64,000 nt of DNA, taken from NCBI GenBank assembly GCA_002315285.1, contig DCGR01000097.1, positions 13,658-77,657 on the forward strand, written 5' to 3'. Positions 8,065 to 18,417 of this stretch are shown here, piece after piece (position 1 is the first letter of the stretch; every line of letters starts with the position of its first letter). Under the pieces are notes generated by a model, which saw only the letters and a list, made by a program, of their open reading frames with translations, had not been told where the DNA came from and made no database searches. The translations under genes and the position numbers were made by a program. Source of the stretch: Bacteroides sp. UBA1773 (GTDB taxonomy: Bacteria > Bacteroidota > Bacteroidia > Bacteroidales > Bacteroidaceae).

Positions 8065-9519
8065 TCAACGTTTTGTCCAAAAAGTAGGTGATAACAAGAG
8101 CAATACACTAAATAGTTCCAAACGGCCTATCAACATCAGGAAAGAGCACAACCACTTCGCCGCTACCGAGATGGAACCCAAATCACTTATCGGTCCATCG
8201 ACTCCCAAAGCCGCCCCCACATTGCTGATGCAACACATTACCAAACCAAACGAATCACGATAATGGATGCCAAAAGCTATAAGAAGAAACCAAGCACATG
8301 CCACTATGAAAATATACACAAACGTAAAGCCCAAGACCGCACTTCTGATGTCCTGTGAAATGACTTGTCCACTGATGCGAATGGGAAGTACGGCATTGGG
8401 ATGAAGAATGCGGCGGAACTGATTGCGTGTAGCCTTGACCATAATGGCCAAACGAATACACTTGATTCCACCCGAGGTAGATCCTGAACAAGCTCCAAAA
8501 AACATGATCAGCGGAAGACAAGCCCATAACAACTGTGTCCAACGATGAAACTCCGCAGTCTCAAAGCCTGTGGTCGTAAGCACTGAGATGACCTGGAAAA
8601 ATGCCTGGCGGAAACTCTCTTCAAATGTGAAAGGAGACGTGAAGAATAATCCCAGGCCGATGAATGTTCCCAAAAACAAGACGATAAAGATGTAATAGCG
8701 CACCTCAGTATTGCGCCAAAGCTTCCGGAAATCAAAACGGAAAAGCGAAAAGTACAGCAAAGTAAAATTGACTCCTGACAAGAACATGAACGCCATGATG
8801 ATGTATTCTATCAGTGGAGAATGGAATGCTGCCACGCTGGCATTGCAATTGGAGAATCCACCAGTAGCCGTAGTCGCCAACGCATGACAAACACTATCAA
8901 ACCAATTCATGCCAGCCAAGCAAAGCAAACCGATTTCGACCAAAGTCAGAAGAAGATAAATCGACCATATCCAACGTGCAGTGACCTCAATGCGCGGACT
9001 GATTTTCTGATATGACGTGCCTGTCGCCTCTGCCGCAAACAGTTTCATGCCTCCGACCCCAAACACCGGCAGAACAGCTATGGTAAAAAACACGATGCCC
9101 AAACCACCTATCCACTGGGTAAGACAACGCCAAAACATCAACCCATGAGGCAAGATTTCAACATCTTTCAAAATAGTGGCACCAGTTGTCGTGAAACCAG
9201 ACATCGTTTCGAAAAATGCATCAGTCACATTGGATATGTAACCACTTATCAGAAAAGGCAACATGCCAAATATGGAAAACAATATCCAAGCAACAACCAC
9301 AATGAAATATCCGTCACGCCGTCCCAACCGTCGTTCCGCATTCCTACCCACAAACGAAAGAATGCCACCGACTACGGCAGTGGCGAGAGCAGACCAAAGG
9401 AAAGGCAGCATGTCAGTCTCGTGGAATGCATAGCCAAAGCACGAACAAACTGTCAGGATTCCCGCTTCAATGTAAAGCAAGAATCCCATAATGCGGCATA
9501 TCATTCGGACATTAATCAT
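8065..9519 (-). CDS. trkH: Trk potassium uptake system, membrane subunit
   Basis: 484 residues, strongly hydrophobic, about ten membrane spans. The four pore-loop filters are recognisable: GFTTTGATIL, TTATGGFSN, VLTTTGFETA and CISNVGAALG, each with the conserved Gly of TrkH/KtrB channels. It imports K+ with the NAD-binding regulator TrkA. Its ATG shares one base with the trkA stop (TGATG at 9521-9517), so translation is probably coupled. Confidence 0.96.
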   Translation of the reverse strand: MINVRMICRIMGFLLYIEAGILTVCSCFGYAFHETDMLPFLWSALATAVVGGILSFVGRNAERRLGRRDGYFIVVVAWILFSIFGMLPFLISGYISNVTDAFFETMSGFTTTGATILKDVEILPHGLMFWRCLTQWIGGLGIVFFTIAVLPVFGVGGMKLFAAEATGTSYQKISPRIEVTARWIWSIYLLLTLVEIGLLCLAGMNWFDSVCHALATTATGGFSNCNASVAAFHSPLIEYIIMAFMFLSGVNFTLLYFSLFRFDFRKLWRNTEVRYYIFIVLFLGTFIGLGLFFTSPFTFEESFRQAFFQVISVLTTTGFETAEFHRWTQLLWACLPLIMFFGACSGSTSGGIKCIRLAIMVKATRNQFRRILHPNAVLPIRISGQVISQDIRSAVLGFTFVYIFIVACAWFLLIAFGIHYRDSFGLVMCCISNVGAALGVDGPISDLGSISVAAKWLCSFLMLIGRLELFSVLLLLSPTFWTKR

Positions 9520-10859
9520 CAGCGGAAAAATCTTTCAGCCTTACCAATCATATTTTCCAAGCAAAACACCACCACATGATCACCAGCTTGAATCTGTGTG
9601 GCACCAGTAACCAACATACCCTTATCGTTGCGCAACATGCCTCCTATGGTAATTCCCTTGGGCAAACCCATCGACTTAATCGGATGTTTTGTGATATATG
9701 CTCCTTCCTTGACCACAAACTCTGCCACGTCGGCATTGGCAAATGTCAGACATTTCACATTCTCCACATCCGCATCGAGCATCATCTGGTAAATACAGCT
9801 TGCCGCTATCTTCTTCTTGTTGATGATGGTACTGATGTCCATGCTGTCGGCCATTGATATGTAATCCATGTTTTCCACCTCTGCCACCGTTTTCCCTGCA
9901 CCTAACTGCTTTGCCGCCAAACAAGCCAGGATATTGGTCTCGGAGTTACCCGTAAGGGCGACAAAAGCCTGTGCATTCTTGATGTCCTCCTCTCTCAGGA
10001 AATCCATGTCACTGCCATCACCATTGATGATCAGAGTATCATCATCGCACTTCTCTGTCAGCCACTGACAACGCTCCAGGTCTTTTTCAATGATCTTTAT
10101 CCTCATCGACTCAGGAGCATACTGGGAAACGCGGACAGCTATGCGACTTCCGCCCATGATGAACACATTGCGCATTTCTGGATAATGATCCTTCCCCACA
10201 AGTGTACGAATGCCAGGAACATGCTCCTTGGGGGTGGTAAAATATGCCATGTCATTTTCCCGCAACATGTCGCGCCCTCCTGGAATGATAGTCTCATTGC
10301 CACGACGAATGGCCACCACATGGAAGGGAATGTCGCTATCTCCCAATTCACTAAGCGGAACATTCAGAATTTGGGAGTTTTCACGCATTTTCGTTCCAAT
10401 AAGTACCAGTGTACCTCCACAAAACTCCCACCACTGACGAAGCCAAGTAGTGCGTATGGCATCCAACAATTCGCGTGCCGCCAACATTTCTGGATAAATA
10501 AGCGAATGTATCCCAAGTGTCTTCAAAAAATCGGCATTCTTCGGTATCAGATACTCAGGATTGTCAATTCGGGCAACCGTTTTCTTTGCACCCAAATTAT
10601 TGGCAAACATGCAAGCCGTGATGTTGCGGCTCTCCTCTGGCATTACAGCAACGAACAGGTCAGCATCCTCCACTCCCGCATTTTTCAAAGCAAAAATGGA
10701 TGTCGGAGAATCCTTCACCGTCAACAAATCGAAATTGGAACTCAACTTCATCAACCGTTCCTCACTTTCATCAATCAAGGTGATGCTATGACGTTCGCCT
10801 GAAAGCATCTTTGCCAAATGAGTCCCTACAGCTCCTGCCCCTGCTATGATTACCTTCAT
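9519..10859 (-). CDS. trkA: Trk system potassium uptake protein TrkA
   Basis: 446 residues from the ATG at 10859. Two RCK units are present: the first begins [19 protein letters not shown], the second [14 protein letters not shown] around residue 230, each followed by a TrkA-C-type segment. These bind NAD(H)/ATP and gate TrkH on the cytoplasmic face. I chose ATG 10859 over the in-frame ATG at 10916 because the Rossmann Gly motif starts only a few residues after it and it gives an ATGA overlap with the dxs stop (10856-10859). Confidence 0.95.
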   Translation of the reverse strand: MKVIIAGAGAVGTHLAKMLSGERHSITLIDESEERLMKLSSNFDLLTVKDSPTSIFALKNAGVEDADLFVAVMPEESRNITACMFANNLGAKKTVARIDNPEYLIPKNADFLKTLGIHSLIYPEMLAARELLDAIRTTWLRQWWEFCGGTLVLIGTKMRENSQILNVPLSELGDSDIPFHVVAIRRGNETIIPGGRDMLRENDMAYFTTPKEHVPGIRTLVGKDHYPEMRNVFIMGGSRIAVRVSQYAPESMRIKIIEKDLERCQWLTEKCDDDTLIINGDGSDMDFLREEDIKNAQAFVALTGNSETNILACLAAKQLGAGKTVAEVENMDYISMADSMDISTIINKKKIAASCIYQMMLDADVENVKCLTFANADVAEFVVKEGAYITKHPIKSMGLPKGITIGGMLRNDKGMLVTGATQIQAGDHVVVFCLENMIGKAERFFR

Positions 10860-12766
10860 GATCCCTTTATTTTTGATTCCATATATCTTACTATGCCCAT
10901 CACATCCAATCCACATAGTTTCCTAAGCTCAGACACGCTTCCATGAGCGACAAACTCGTCGGGCAGTCCCATCCGATAAATCACAGGACAATAGCCCTTA
11001 TCGACCATAAATTCCATCACTGCACTACCCATGCCCCCGTTCCGGACTCCATCCTCGATTGTAAACACCTTTCCATATCGCTGCCCTATCTGACCCAGCA
11101 TCGATTCGTCGAGCGGTTTCAAGAAACGGAGGTCATAATGTGCCACCGAAAGGCCTGTCGTGCGCTCAAGTTCCTCGATGGCCGCCGCTGCCACATGCCC
11201 TATCGGCCCGATGCTGATAAGCGCGGCATCATTGCCCGACTTCAGTTGCCGGCCTGTGCCTACAGGTATTTCCTCCAATGGACATTTCCAATCGACCGAC
11301 GAACCTCTTCCCCGCGGATAACGGATCACAAAAGGGCCACGCCCGGCAAGCTGGGCCGTAAACATCAATCGTCGCAACTCCTGCTCATCGTAGGGTGAGG
11401 CAATGGTCAGATTGGGAATCGGACGCAGGAAAGCCATATCGAAAGCCCCATGATGCGTAGGACCATCCTCGCCTACCAATCCCGCACGGTCTATGCACAA
11501 CACCACAGGCAAGCGTTGTATGGCGACATCATGTATCACATTGTCGTAAGCACGCTGCACAAACGAGGAATAAATGTTGCAGAAAGGCAAGAGTCCATCC
11601 TTTGCCATACCCCCGGAAAAGGTCACCGCATGTCCCTCGGCTATCCCCACATCGAACACCCGCTGTGGCATCGCCTGCATCATCACCTTCATGGAACAAC
11701 CCGATGGCATGGCTGGAGTGACTCCTACAATGCGTTCGTTCTGCTTAGCCAATTCCAATAACGTCTCGCCAAAAACTTCCTGATAAAGGGGAGGAAGACC
11801 TTCGGTGCGCCGCACATACCGCTCACCCGTGTTCTTGTCGAAACATCCTGGAGCATGCCAAGTAGCAGGATCCTTCTCCGCAGCGGGAAAACCCTTCCCC
11901 TTAACCGTATGTATGTGGAGCAACTTAGGTCCTTCCATGTCCTTTATGTCACACAATATCCTTACGAGGTTTTTCACATCATGCCCATTCGATGGACCGA
12001 AATACCTGATGTTCAGACCTTCAAAAATATTGTGCTGATGCATCATCATGGCCTTGACGCTATTGTTGAAACGTATCAGGCGTTTCCGACGATCGTCGGT
12101 CAGAATGCCAAAGGCACTGAACAACTTCGACAAGACATATCGGATGTCATTGTACTCCTTCGACGTGTGCAAATCGAGCAAATATTGCCTCAATCCACCC
12201 ACGCAACGGTCGATAGCCATGTTGTTGTCGTTCAGAATAATCAGCAGATTGTTGGGTATGACAGACGCATTGTTCAACCCTTCGAAAGCCAGTCCGCCCC
12301 CCATTGAGCCATCGCCAATCACCACCACCACCTTACGGTCGTTCCTACCCTCTTGGGCAGCAGCCACAGCCATGCCCAACGCAGCCGAAATGGAATTGGA
12401 GGCATGGCCAGCCGTAAAGCTATCGTATGGGCTCTCGTCGGGCGATGGGAAAGGGCGCAAGCCATTCAGCTTGCGGTTCGTACAAAACACATCGCGTCGG
12501 CCTGTAAGTATCTTGTGTCCGTAAGCCTGATGCCCGACATCCCACACGATACGGTCATCAGGAGTATTGAACACATAATGCAATGCCACCGTCAATTCCA
12601 CCGTGCCCAAGTTAGATGCAAAATGTCCCGAATTGCGCGACAGCTCATCAATGATCTTTCGCCGCAATTCGTCACAGACCACCGGAAGCTCGTCCAAAGG
12701 GACCTTGCGCAAGTCGGCGGGTGAATCAATCGAAGACAGATACTTGTATATGTCGTCTTGTTCCAT
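10856..12766 (-). CDS. dxs: 1-deoxy-D-xylulose-5-phosphate synthase
   Basis: 636-residue transketolase-type enzyme from ATG 12766; a longer frame from 12799 would start upstream of the likely transcription start. It shows [18 protein letters not shown], the TPP motif [19 protein letters not shown], and in the second half [17 protein letters not shown] and [18 protein letters not shown]. It condenses pyruvate and glyceraldehyde-3-phosphate in the first step of the MEP isoprenoid pathway. It heads the dxs-trkA-trkH-manA run with overlapping stop/start codons; the link to potassium uptake is positional, with no known functional reason. Confidence 0.96.
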   Translation of the reverse strand: MEQDDIYKYLSSIDSPADLRKVPLDELPVVCDELRRKIIDELSRNSGHFASNLGTVELTVALHYVFNTPDDRIVWDVGHQAYGHKILTGRRDVFCTNRKLNGLRPFPSPDESPYDSFTAGHASNSISAALGMAVAAAQEGRNDRKVVVVIGDGSMGGGLAFEGLNNASVIPNNLLIILNDNNMAIDRCVGGLRQYLLDLHTSKEYNDIRYVLSKLFSAFGILTDDRRKRLIRFNNSVKAMMMHQHNIFEGLNIRYFGPSNGHDVKNLVRILCDIKDMEGPKLLHIHTVKGKGFPAAEKDPATWHAPGCFDKNTGERYVRRTEGLPPLYQEVFGETLLELAKQNERIVGVTPAMPSGCSMKVMMQAMPQRVFDVGIAEGHAVTFSGGMAKDGLLPFCNIYSSFVQRAYDNVIHDVAIQRLPVVLCIDRAGLVGEDGPTHHGAFDMAFLRPIPNLTIASPYDEQELRRLMFTAQLAGRGPFVIRYPRGRGSSVDWKCPLEEIPVGTGRQLKSGNDAALISIGPIGHVAAAAIEELERTTGLSVAHYDLRFLKPLDESMLGQIGQRYGKVFTIEDGVRNGGMGSAVMEFMVDKGYCPVIYRMGLPDEFVAHGSVSELRKLCGLDVMGIVRYMESKIKGS

Positions 12767-12788
12767 CGTCACAAACACATTTAGCTTA

Positions 12789-12826
12789 CAAAAATACACT
12801 TTTTATATGAAATGTCCGTATCTTTG
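12789..12826. promoter_or_regulatory. divergent -7 boxes for dxs (minus) and the GSCFA gene (plus)
   Basis: Minus strand TATTTTTG at 12796-12789 would start dxs transcription near 12782, 16 nt before its ATG at 12766. Plus strand TATCTTTG at 12819-12826 would start near 12833, about 20 nt before the ATG at 12853. Both fit TAnnTTTG; -33 elements are weak. Confidence 0.5.
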
Positions 12827-12852
12827 CAGCACTTTTTAAGATTTGATAAGCA

Positions 12853-13830
12853 ATGGAGTTCAGGACAAAGGTAGAACCACAACGCAAGACCATCCTCTTA
12901 GGGCACTCCGATAGCATATTGCTCATGGGGTCATGCTTTGCTGGAAATTTCGGCAACTTCCTTGCCGAAAACAAGTTCCAGTGTTGTTCCAATCCCTTTG
13001 GAACGCTTTACAACCCCCTATCGATTGCCGAGGCATTGCAACAACTCTATGGGCACAAATGCTATGACGTCACTGACCTGTTTCACGACAACGGGTTATG
13101 GCATAGCTGGATGCACCATGGCTCATTTTCCACCACCAATGCCGATGAAACCCTCCAGCTCATCCGAAAGCGCATGGATGATGCCGACATCAAGCACCGT
13201 AATGCCTTTGTCATTACCTTTGGTACCGCCTGGGTATATGAACGAAACGGAAAGATTGTAGGCAATTGTCATAAAATGCCCGAAGGCCAATTCACTCACC
13301 GTATGCTTTCGGTGGATGAAATTGTCGCCCGATGGGAAACACTTCCTTTTCTGCATGACAACAACAGCAAAGTGATTTTCACCGTAAGCCCCATCCGACA
13401 CCAACGAGATGGCTTTCATGCCAACCAACTGAGCAAAGCCACCTTGCTACTAGCCATCGACAAGCTTGTAAGCCACCGCACTCATTGTGTCTATTTCCCA
13501 GCGTATGAGATACTGTTGGATGAGCTTCGCGACTACCGTTTCTATGCCGAAGACATGCTGCATCCTTCATCCGTGACCCTCCAATACATTTTGGAACGTT
13601 TCCAAGAGACCTTCTTTGACGCGTACACGCAGCAAGTGCTTGCTCAATGGCATTCATTACAGAAACTGTTGCAACACCGTCCCATCAATCCACAGGCTCC
13701 CTCATGGCAACAATTCCTTAGCCAAACAATTCAAAAACTACACCAATTTCAGGATGAAAATCCCTTCATTCTTGTTGAAAACGAAATACTGCAATGTCAA
13801 AACCAATTGAATCAATCTGCGAAACGATAA
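12853..13830 (+). CDS. GSCFA-domain protein
   Basis: 325 residues with the family signature LLMGSCFAGNFGNFL near residue 22, then NPFGTLYNPLSIAEAL, TFGTAWVYE, and TVSPIRHQRDGFHANQLSKA. GSCFA proteins are SGNH-hydrolase relatives found next to murF in Bacteroidetes; the motif is the Gly-Ser-Cys-Phe-Ala stretch that names them, and a role in cell-wall or glycan modification is assumed but unproven. There is no signal peptide, so it appears cytoplasmic. Its last 37 bases overlap the start of murF/alr in another frame, implying co-translation. Confidence 0.9.
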   Translation: MEFRTKVEPQRKTILLGHSDSILLMGSCFAGNFGNFLAENKFQCCSNPFGTLYNPLSIAEALQQLYGHKCYDVTDLFHDNGLWHSWMHHGSFSTTNADETLQLIRKRMDDADIKHRNAFVITFGTAWVYERNGKIVGNCHKMPEGQFTHRMLSVDEIVARWETLPFLHDNNSKVIFTVSPIRHQRDGFHANQLSKATLLLAIDKLVSHRTHCVYFPAYEILLDELRDYRFYAEDMLHPSSVTLQYILERFQETFFDAYTQQVLAQWHSLQKLLQHRPINPQAPSWQQFLSQTIQKLHQFQDENPFILVENEILQCQNQLNQSAKR

Positions 13831-16256
13831 AAGCCATCCGAACAGGCAACAATCCGACAAAAATCACTTGGCTACTTACCGACAGCCGCTCGTTGCTGTT
13901 TCCCGACGAGACCCTTTTTTTTGCCCTTCGAACCAAACGGAACGACGGACATAAATACATCACCGATTTGTACAGGAGAGGAATACGCAACTTTGTAACA
14001 CTCGACAATTCACTGGCTGCAAGTTGTCCAGACGCGAACTTTCTTGTAGTACCTGATGTGTTGCGCGCACTGCAAAAACTATCGGAACAGCACCGGAAAA
14101 CGTTTCACATTCCCGTGATTGGAATCACCGGCAGCAATGGGAAGACCATAGTGAAAGAATGGCTATACCAACTGCTTTCGCCCGAAAAAGTCATTACACG
14201 TTCTCCGCTCAGCTACAACTCCCAAATAGGAGTGCCTCTTTCCGTATGGATGATGAATGAGCAAACCGAGCTTGCCATTTTCGAAGCAGGGATTTCGGGA
14301 ATGAACGAGATGCAAACCCTGCAGCCCATCATCGACCCCGCCATAGGAATTATCACCAACATCGGAGGAGCTCACCAAGAAAACTTTTACTCGCTACGTG
14401 ACAAGTGCATGGAAAAGCTCTCCTTGTTCGAAAAGAGCGACATCATCATCTACAATGGCGATGACCCTCTCATCTCGGATTGTGTGGGGAAAACGCTGTT
14501 TGGAGCGAAGGAGATTGCCTGGTCTACGGAAAACACCGAAAGTCCCCTCTACATAAGCAAGATAGACAAAAGGACGGAAAGCACCACCATCAGCTATCGT
14601 TACATCGGATTCCAAGGAAGCTACACCATCCCATTCATCGACAATGCCTCGGTGGAAAACTCCATCCACTGTCTTGCCGTCGCACTTTACATGATGCTCT
14701 CACCTGAAACCATTGCCCAAAGGATGGAAAAGCTCGATCCCGTTGCCATGCGCCTGGAAGTGAAGGAAGGGAAAAACGGATGTACACTCATCAACGACAC
14801 CTACAATGCCGATCTGGCATCGCTAAGCATCGCACTCGAATTCATGAGCCGACGCAACCAAAAACAAAGGCAACAGCAAACGCTCATCCTCTCCGACCTG
14901 CTGCAAACAGGACAAAACAACAAAATACTATACCGGCAAGTCGCAGATCTCGTGAACTCCTGCCATATCGACAAGTTCATCGGAGTAGGCAGCCAAATCA
15001 GTTCCTTTTCCGGACTGTTCGACCAGGAGAAGCATTTCTTTCAGACAACCAGCGAGCTGCTGCAATCACCTCTGCTGGAACAACTACAGAATGAACTGGT
15101 ACTGATCAAAGGTTCCCGCACCTTTCAATTCGACCATATTACCGATGCCATAGAGCTGAAAGTACACGAGACAATTCTGGAAGTGAACCTAAGCGCGCTG
15201 GTAGAAAACCTGAATTGGTATCGTAACCAGCTCAAGCCAAGCACACAGATCGTATGCATGGTAAAGGCTTCCGCCTATGGAGCAGGAGCCCTTGAAGTAG
15301 CGAAGACACTACAGGAACACCAAGTGGATTACCTCGCAGTGGCAGTAGCCGATGAAGGAGCAGATCTACGCAAAGCCGGCATCACTGCCAACATTATCGT
15401 AATGAATCCGGAAATGACCTCCTTCAAAACCATGTTCGACAATCTGCTCGAACCAGAGGTCTATAGTTTCCACATCCTCGAAGAACTCATCAAAGCGGCC
15501 GAAAAAGAAGGAGCAAACAACATTCCGATACACATAAAAATCGACACAGGCATGCATCGTTTAGGATTCAGTGAAGATGACATTCCACAACTCATAGTTC
15601 GCCTGCGTAGGCAAACAGCCGTATTCCCTCGTTCGGTATTCTCACACTTCGTAGGTTCGGATGGTGATGAATTTGATGCGTTCAGCAAACAACAATTCGA
15701 ATGTTTTGACCGCGCCTCAACAGCATTGCAACAAGCCTTTTCCCAACCCATCCTTCGACATATATGCAACACTGCAGGCATAGAACGCTTCCCATACAGA
15801 CAACTTGACATGGTTCGCCTTGGGCTAGGCCTTTATGGGATAGACCCCTGTACCAACCAAGTACTTCATACTGTAAGCACACTGAAAACCACCATTTTGC
15901 AAATTCACAACGTACCAAAAGGAGACTCCATAGGGTATAGCCGACGAAGCATCGTAGAACGCGATTCACGCATTGCCACAATCCCTATAGGATATGCTGA
16001 CGGACTCAACAGACGATTGGGAAACCGAAATGCTTACTGCCTTGTGAATGGGAGAAAAGCCCCATACATAGGGAATATATGCATGGATGCATGCATGATT
16101 GATGTAACAGATATTGTATGTGATGAAGGAGATGAAGTTGAAATTTTTGGCAACAACCTACCTGTCACCGAACTGAGCCGCATTCTTGGCACAATACCAT
16201 ACGAAGTACTTACAAGCATCAGTACACGTGTAAAGCACGTGTACTATCAGAATTAA
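13794..16256 (+). CDS. murF-alr: bifunctional MurF ligase / alanine racemase
   Basis: 820 residues. Residues 1-450 are MurF: the opening TDSRSLLFPDETLFFAL, P-loop GITGSNGKTIVKEW, NDTYNADLASL. From about 457 a complete alanine racemase follows: MVKASAYGAGALEVA carries the PLP lysine (about 490), HIKIDTGMHRLGF, and SIGYSRR supplies the catalytic Tyr (about 712). The fusion, known in Bacteroidetes, joins supply of D-Ala to addition of D-Ala-D-Ala to UDP-MurNAc-tripeptide. The usual AYGHG of racemases is AYGAG here, a mild deviation. The start overlaps the GSCFA gene by 37 nt but fits the expected MurF N-terminus. Confidence 0.94.
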   Translation: MSKPIESICETIKAIRTGNNPTKITWLLTDSRSLLFPDETLFFALRTKRNDGHKYITDLYRRGIRNFVTLDNSLAASCPDANFLVVPDVLRALQKLSEQHRKTFHIPVIGITGSNGKTIVKEWLYQLLSPEKVITRSPLSYNSQIGVPLSVWMMNEQTELAIFEAGISGMNEMQTLQPIIDPAIGIITNIGGAHQENFYSLRDKCMEKLSLFEKSDIIIYNGDDPLISDCVGKTLFGAKEIAWSTENTESPLYISKIDKRTESTTISYRYIGFQGSYTIPFIDNASVENSIHCLAVALYMMLSPETIAQRMEKLDPVAMRLEVKEGKNGCTLINDTYNADLASLSIALEFMSRRNQKQRQQQTLILSDLLQTGQNNKILYRQVADLVNSCHIDKFIGVGSQISSFSGLFDQEKHFFQTTSELLQSPLLEQLQNELVLIKGSRTFQFDHITDAIELKVHETILEVNLSALVENLNWYRNQLKPSTQIVCMVKASAYGAGALEVAKTLQEHQVDYLAVAVADEGADLRKAGITANIIVMNPEMTSFKTMFDNLLEPEVYSFHILEELIKAAEKEGANNIPIHIKIDTGMHRLGFSEDDIPQLIVRLRRQTAVFPRSVFSHFVGSDGDEFDAFSKQQFECFDRASTALQQAFSQPILRHICNTAGIERFPYRQLDMVRLGLGLYGIDPCTNQVLHTVSTLKTTILQIHNVPKGDSIGYSRRSIVERDSRIATIPIGYADGLNRRLGNRNAYCLVNGRKAPYIGNICMDACMIDVTDIVCDEGDEVEIFGNNLPVTELSRILGTIPYEVLTSISTRVKHVYYQN

Positions 16257-16318
16257 TCCGTAAGCACCTTGTTCTCAAGCATTTTTAGGCTTAATGATGA
16301 TTAAAAACATCTTGGTAC

Positions 16319-16334
16319 GCCTTATTATTAAGGC
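16319..16334. terminator. small palindrome between convergent murF/alr and LamG genes
   Basis: A GCCTTA/TAAGGC stem with a four-base loop lies in the 79-bp convergent gap. A wider pair (TTCTCAAG near 16271 and CTTGAGAA near 16340) brackets it. It could terminate murF/alr transcription; there is no clear T tract. Confidence 0.3.
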
Positions 16335-16335
16335 A

Positions 16336-18321
16336 TCACTTGAGAACGATAAGGCTTTGTCGCGACAGATTCAAATCGAGCCAAACAACCAGACGATCGC
16401 CATTGTATGACACATGACGACCTACCGCATATTGAGTGGCTTTTAATGGTTGCCCATCAACACTGATTCCTTCTATATCACCACCCTTCCAACCATCAAC
16501 TACGACACAAAGTCCACATACAGGTTGATCGGCAGAAGCTTCAACCCGCAAGTCCATACGACCAGATGCCTGATTGACACGATACGCCCGTTCTGTCAAA
16601 TCATAAGTTATTTCTTGCTTTCCCAAATACATTTTAGGAGCACGAAGCCATGACTTTGCCAAAGGCAACAATCCAGCGGCATCCTGATTGGTACAACCAC
16701 AAAGCATCAACTTGGTCATTTTGCCACTTACTTCATCTTTATAATAGGCTGCATTGTACTGGGTAGCTGTGTAAGTATGCGCGGGGCCATCGGCCACAGT
16801 GGCATACCTCCCAATCACATAATCCTGTACCACAGGCCAATGATTTCTCCATGGAAAGGCAGAAAACGCCGACCACTTACCTGCATATCGGTCAATCTGT
16901 GGCCCCTCAGTACCATTTTCATTAGGGCCATCACGGTCATCAAGAATCAAAAAAGGATTCCATTGACTTTTCAGATATGTGACCTGAATATTGGCATGTG
17001 GAATGGAAGGTTCGTGTTGTGTTTGTTTTACATTCCAATCCCATCCGAATGTCTTGGCATTGCCATCCATGGCCGCTACAGACATGATTTTCGATCCATC
17101 AAGCACATCCTCCGGACGTTGGTAGGGATGCAACACCTGCAATGACTGACACCATTCGTACCAATCAGTCAAATTCGAACTCCAAACATCCATCTTTCGA
17201 ACTCCCACACCATCTGGATAGAAGATGTAGGTTTCTTCCGACCAATCACCCCATTGGGATTCCTCCTCTTGATAAGGGAATTGCTGGTTGACCCCAACCG
17301 GAGCATTGCGCCACAGCACAACTGTACGAGCCGGCGTATTCTCCAAAATACGTACACTCGAGAAATCGGCATGTTTGTCGCTCATCGATTCGCAACAACC
17401 CCATTTTGTAACCTTCATACGTTCAACGAACTCATTCGACATCCAATTACCTTTCTCTGTCACAAAACAGGGTGCGTATGCTATGCCTCGCCAGAACACA
17501 ACTCTGAAAGGACGCTGTTCACCAAATCCTACCACAACATCAGGAGTATCGCCGCGCCACTGCTCATCCCATTGCTTATAAAATTTCAGAGGAATATACC
17601 AAGAACCAAAAGCCAAAGCCTCTGTCGGTCCGCTGGGCAAGATACGAGGTTCGAACGATGGAGCTTCAGGCCGTCTGAATTGCTGGTCTAATACTTGTTG
17701 ATAGGCTGCGATACCATCAGTAAGTTGTAACTCATCGAGAGCACCATCAAGAGAACTATAAATACGCACATCATCGTTCTCGTATTCGCTTACCGTACGA
17801 ACGGGAGTACGTCCCACCCACATAGTCATACCCGCTGTAGGCACCGAACTGAGACTGATGGGATTTTGGGCCACTTCACGACCATTCACCGCCAGACGTA
17901 AGGTCTTGCCAGCATCGAAAGAACAGGTCAACCGTGACCATTGCTGCAATTGGAGTGCCTGAGCGTATGTCGCTTCCCATTGGATCTTCCCATCGCCTAC
18001 CCGAAAATGGACATGGCCACGTGCATCGATATAGAGTGAGAAACCCTGCAAAGTCGTATCGTTTTGTTTGCAAACGATGGGACATGGACTCTTGGGGAAA
18101 GCCGCAGGACAAAACCACACATCGACCGTAAACGAGTTTTCTGGAGTCGGGGCTTGATTGGAAGGTATCACCAAACGTGAGGTAAAACCATTGAAAAGCA
18201 ACGCATCACCACTCACACCCTGTGTGATTTCGCAACGATCGGACTTGGGCTCCGTTCCCAAAGACCGATTAAAACCTAAAGTAAAAGGTAATAAAACCGA
18301 CAAAATTAGTTCCGTAATCAT
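16336..18321 (-). CDS. secreted protein with N-terminal LamG/concanavalin-like domain, unknown function
   Basis: 661 residues with a hydrophobic N-terminus (ITELILSVLLPFTLGF) acting as export signal. Residues about 40-230 form a LamG-type jelly-roll: ALLFNGFTSRLVIPS, FTVDVWFCP, WSRLTCSFDAGKTLRLAVNGR, and GALDELQLTDG are typical strands. The middle (about 240-560) is Trp-rich (for example WGDWSEETYIFYPDG) and matches no catalytic family I know; the last 100 residues look like a beta-sandwich. Proteins of this build often bind or process carbohydrates, but I can name no activity. It is alone: convergent with murF/alr and separated by 96 bp from the capsule unit, which it follows on the same strand. 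Confidence 0.75.
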   Translation of the reverse strand: MITELILSVLLPFTLGFNRSLGTEPKSDRCEITQGVSGDALLFNGFTSRLVIPSNQAPTPENSFTVDVWFCPAAFPKSPCPIVCKQNDTTLQGFSLYIDARGHVHFRVGDGKIQWEATYAQALQLQQWSRLTCSFDAGKTLRLAVNGREVAQNPISLSSVPTAGMTMWVGRTPVRTVSEYENDDVRIYSSLDGALDELQLTDGIAAYQQVLDQQFRRPEAPSFEPRILPSGPTEALAFGSWYIPLKFYKQWDEQWRGDTPDVVVGFGEQRPFRVVFWRGIAYAPCFVTEKGNWMSNEFVERMKVTKWGCCESMSDKHADFSSVRILENTPARTVVLWRNAPVGVNQQFPYQEEESQWGDWSEETYIFYPDGVGVRKMDVWSSNLTDWYEWCQSLQVLHPYQRPEDVLDGSKIMSVAAMDGNAKTFGWDWNVKQTQHEPSIPHANIQVTYLKSQWNPFLILDDRDGPNENGTEGPQIDRYAGKWSAFSAFPWRNHWPVVQDYVIGRYATVADGPAHTYTATQYNAAYYKDEVSGKMTKLMLCGCTNQDAAGLLPLAKSWLRAPKMYLGKQEITYDLTERAYRVNQASGRMDLRVEASADQPVCGLCVVVDGWKGGDIEGISVDGQPLKATQYAVGRHVSYNGDRLVVWLDLNLSRQSLIVLK

Positions 18322-18417
18322 TCTAAAGAATTTTTATATATTCAACTTTTGAAAAAAGCAATACAATCCTCAGGCAAAAACAGTTTCAAAGAGAATCTGC
18401 CAAGGAATGTATAACGT

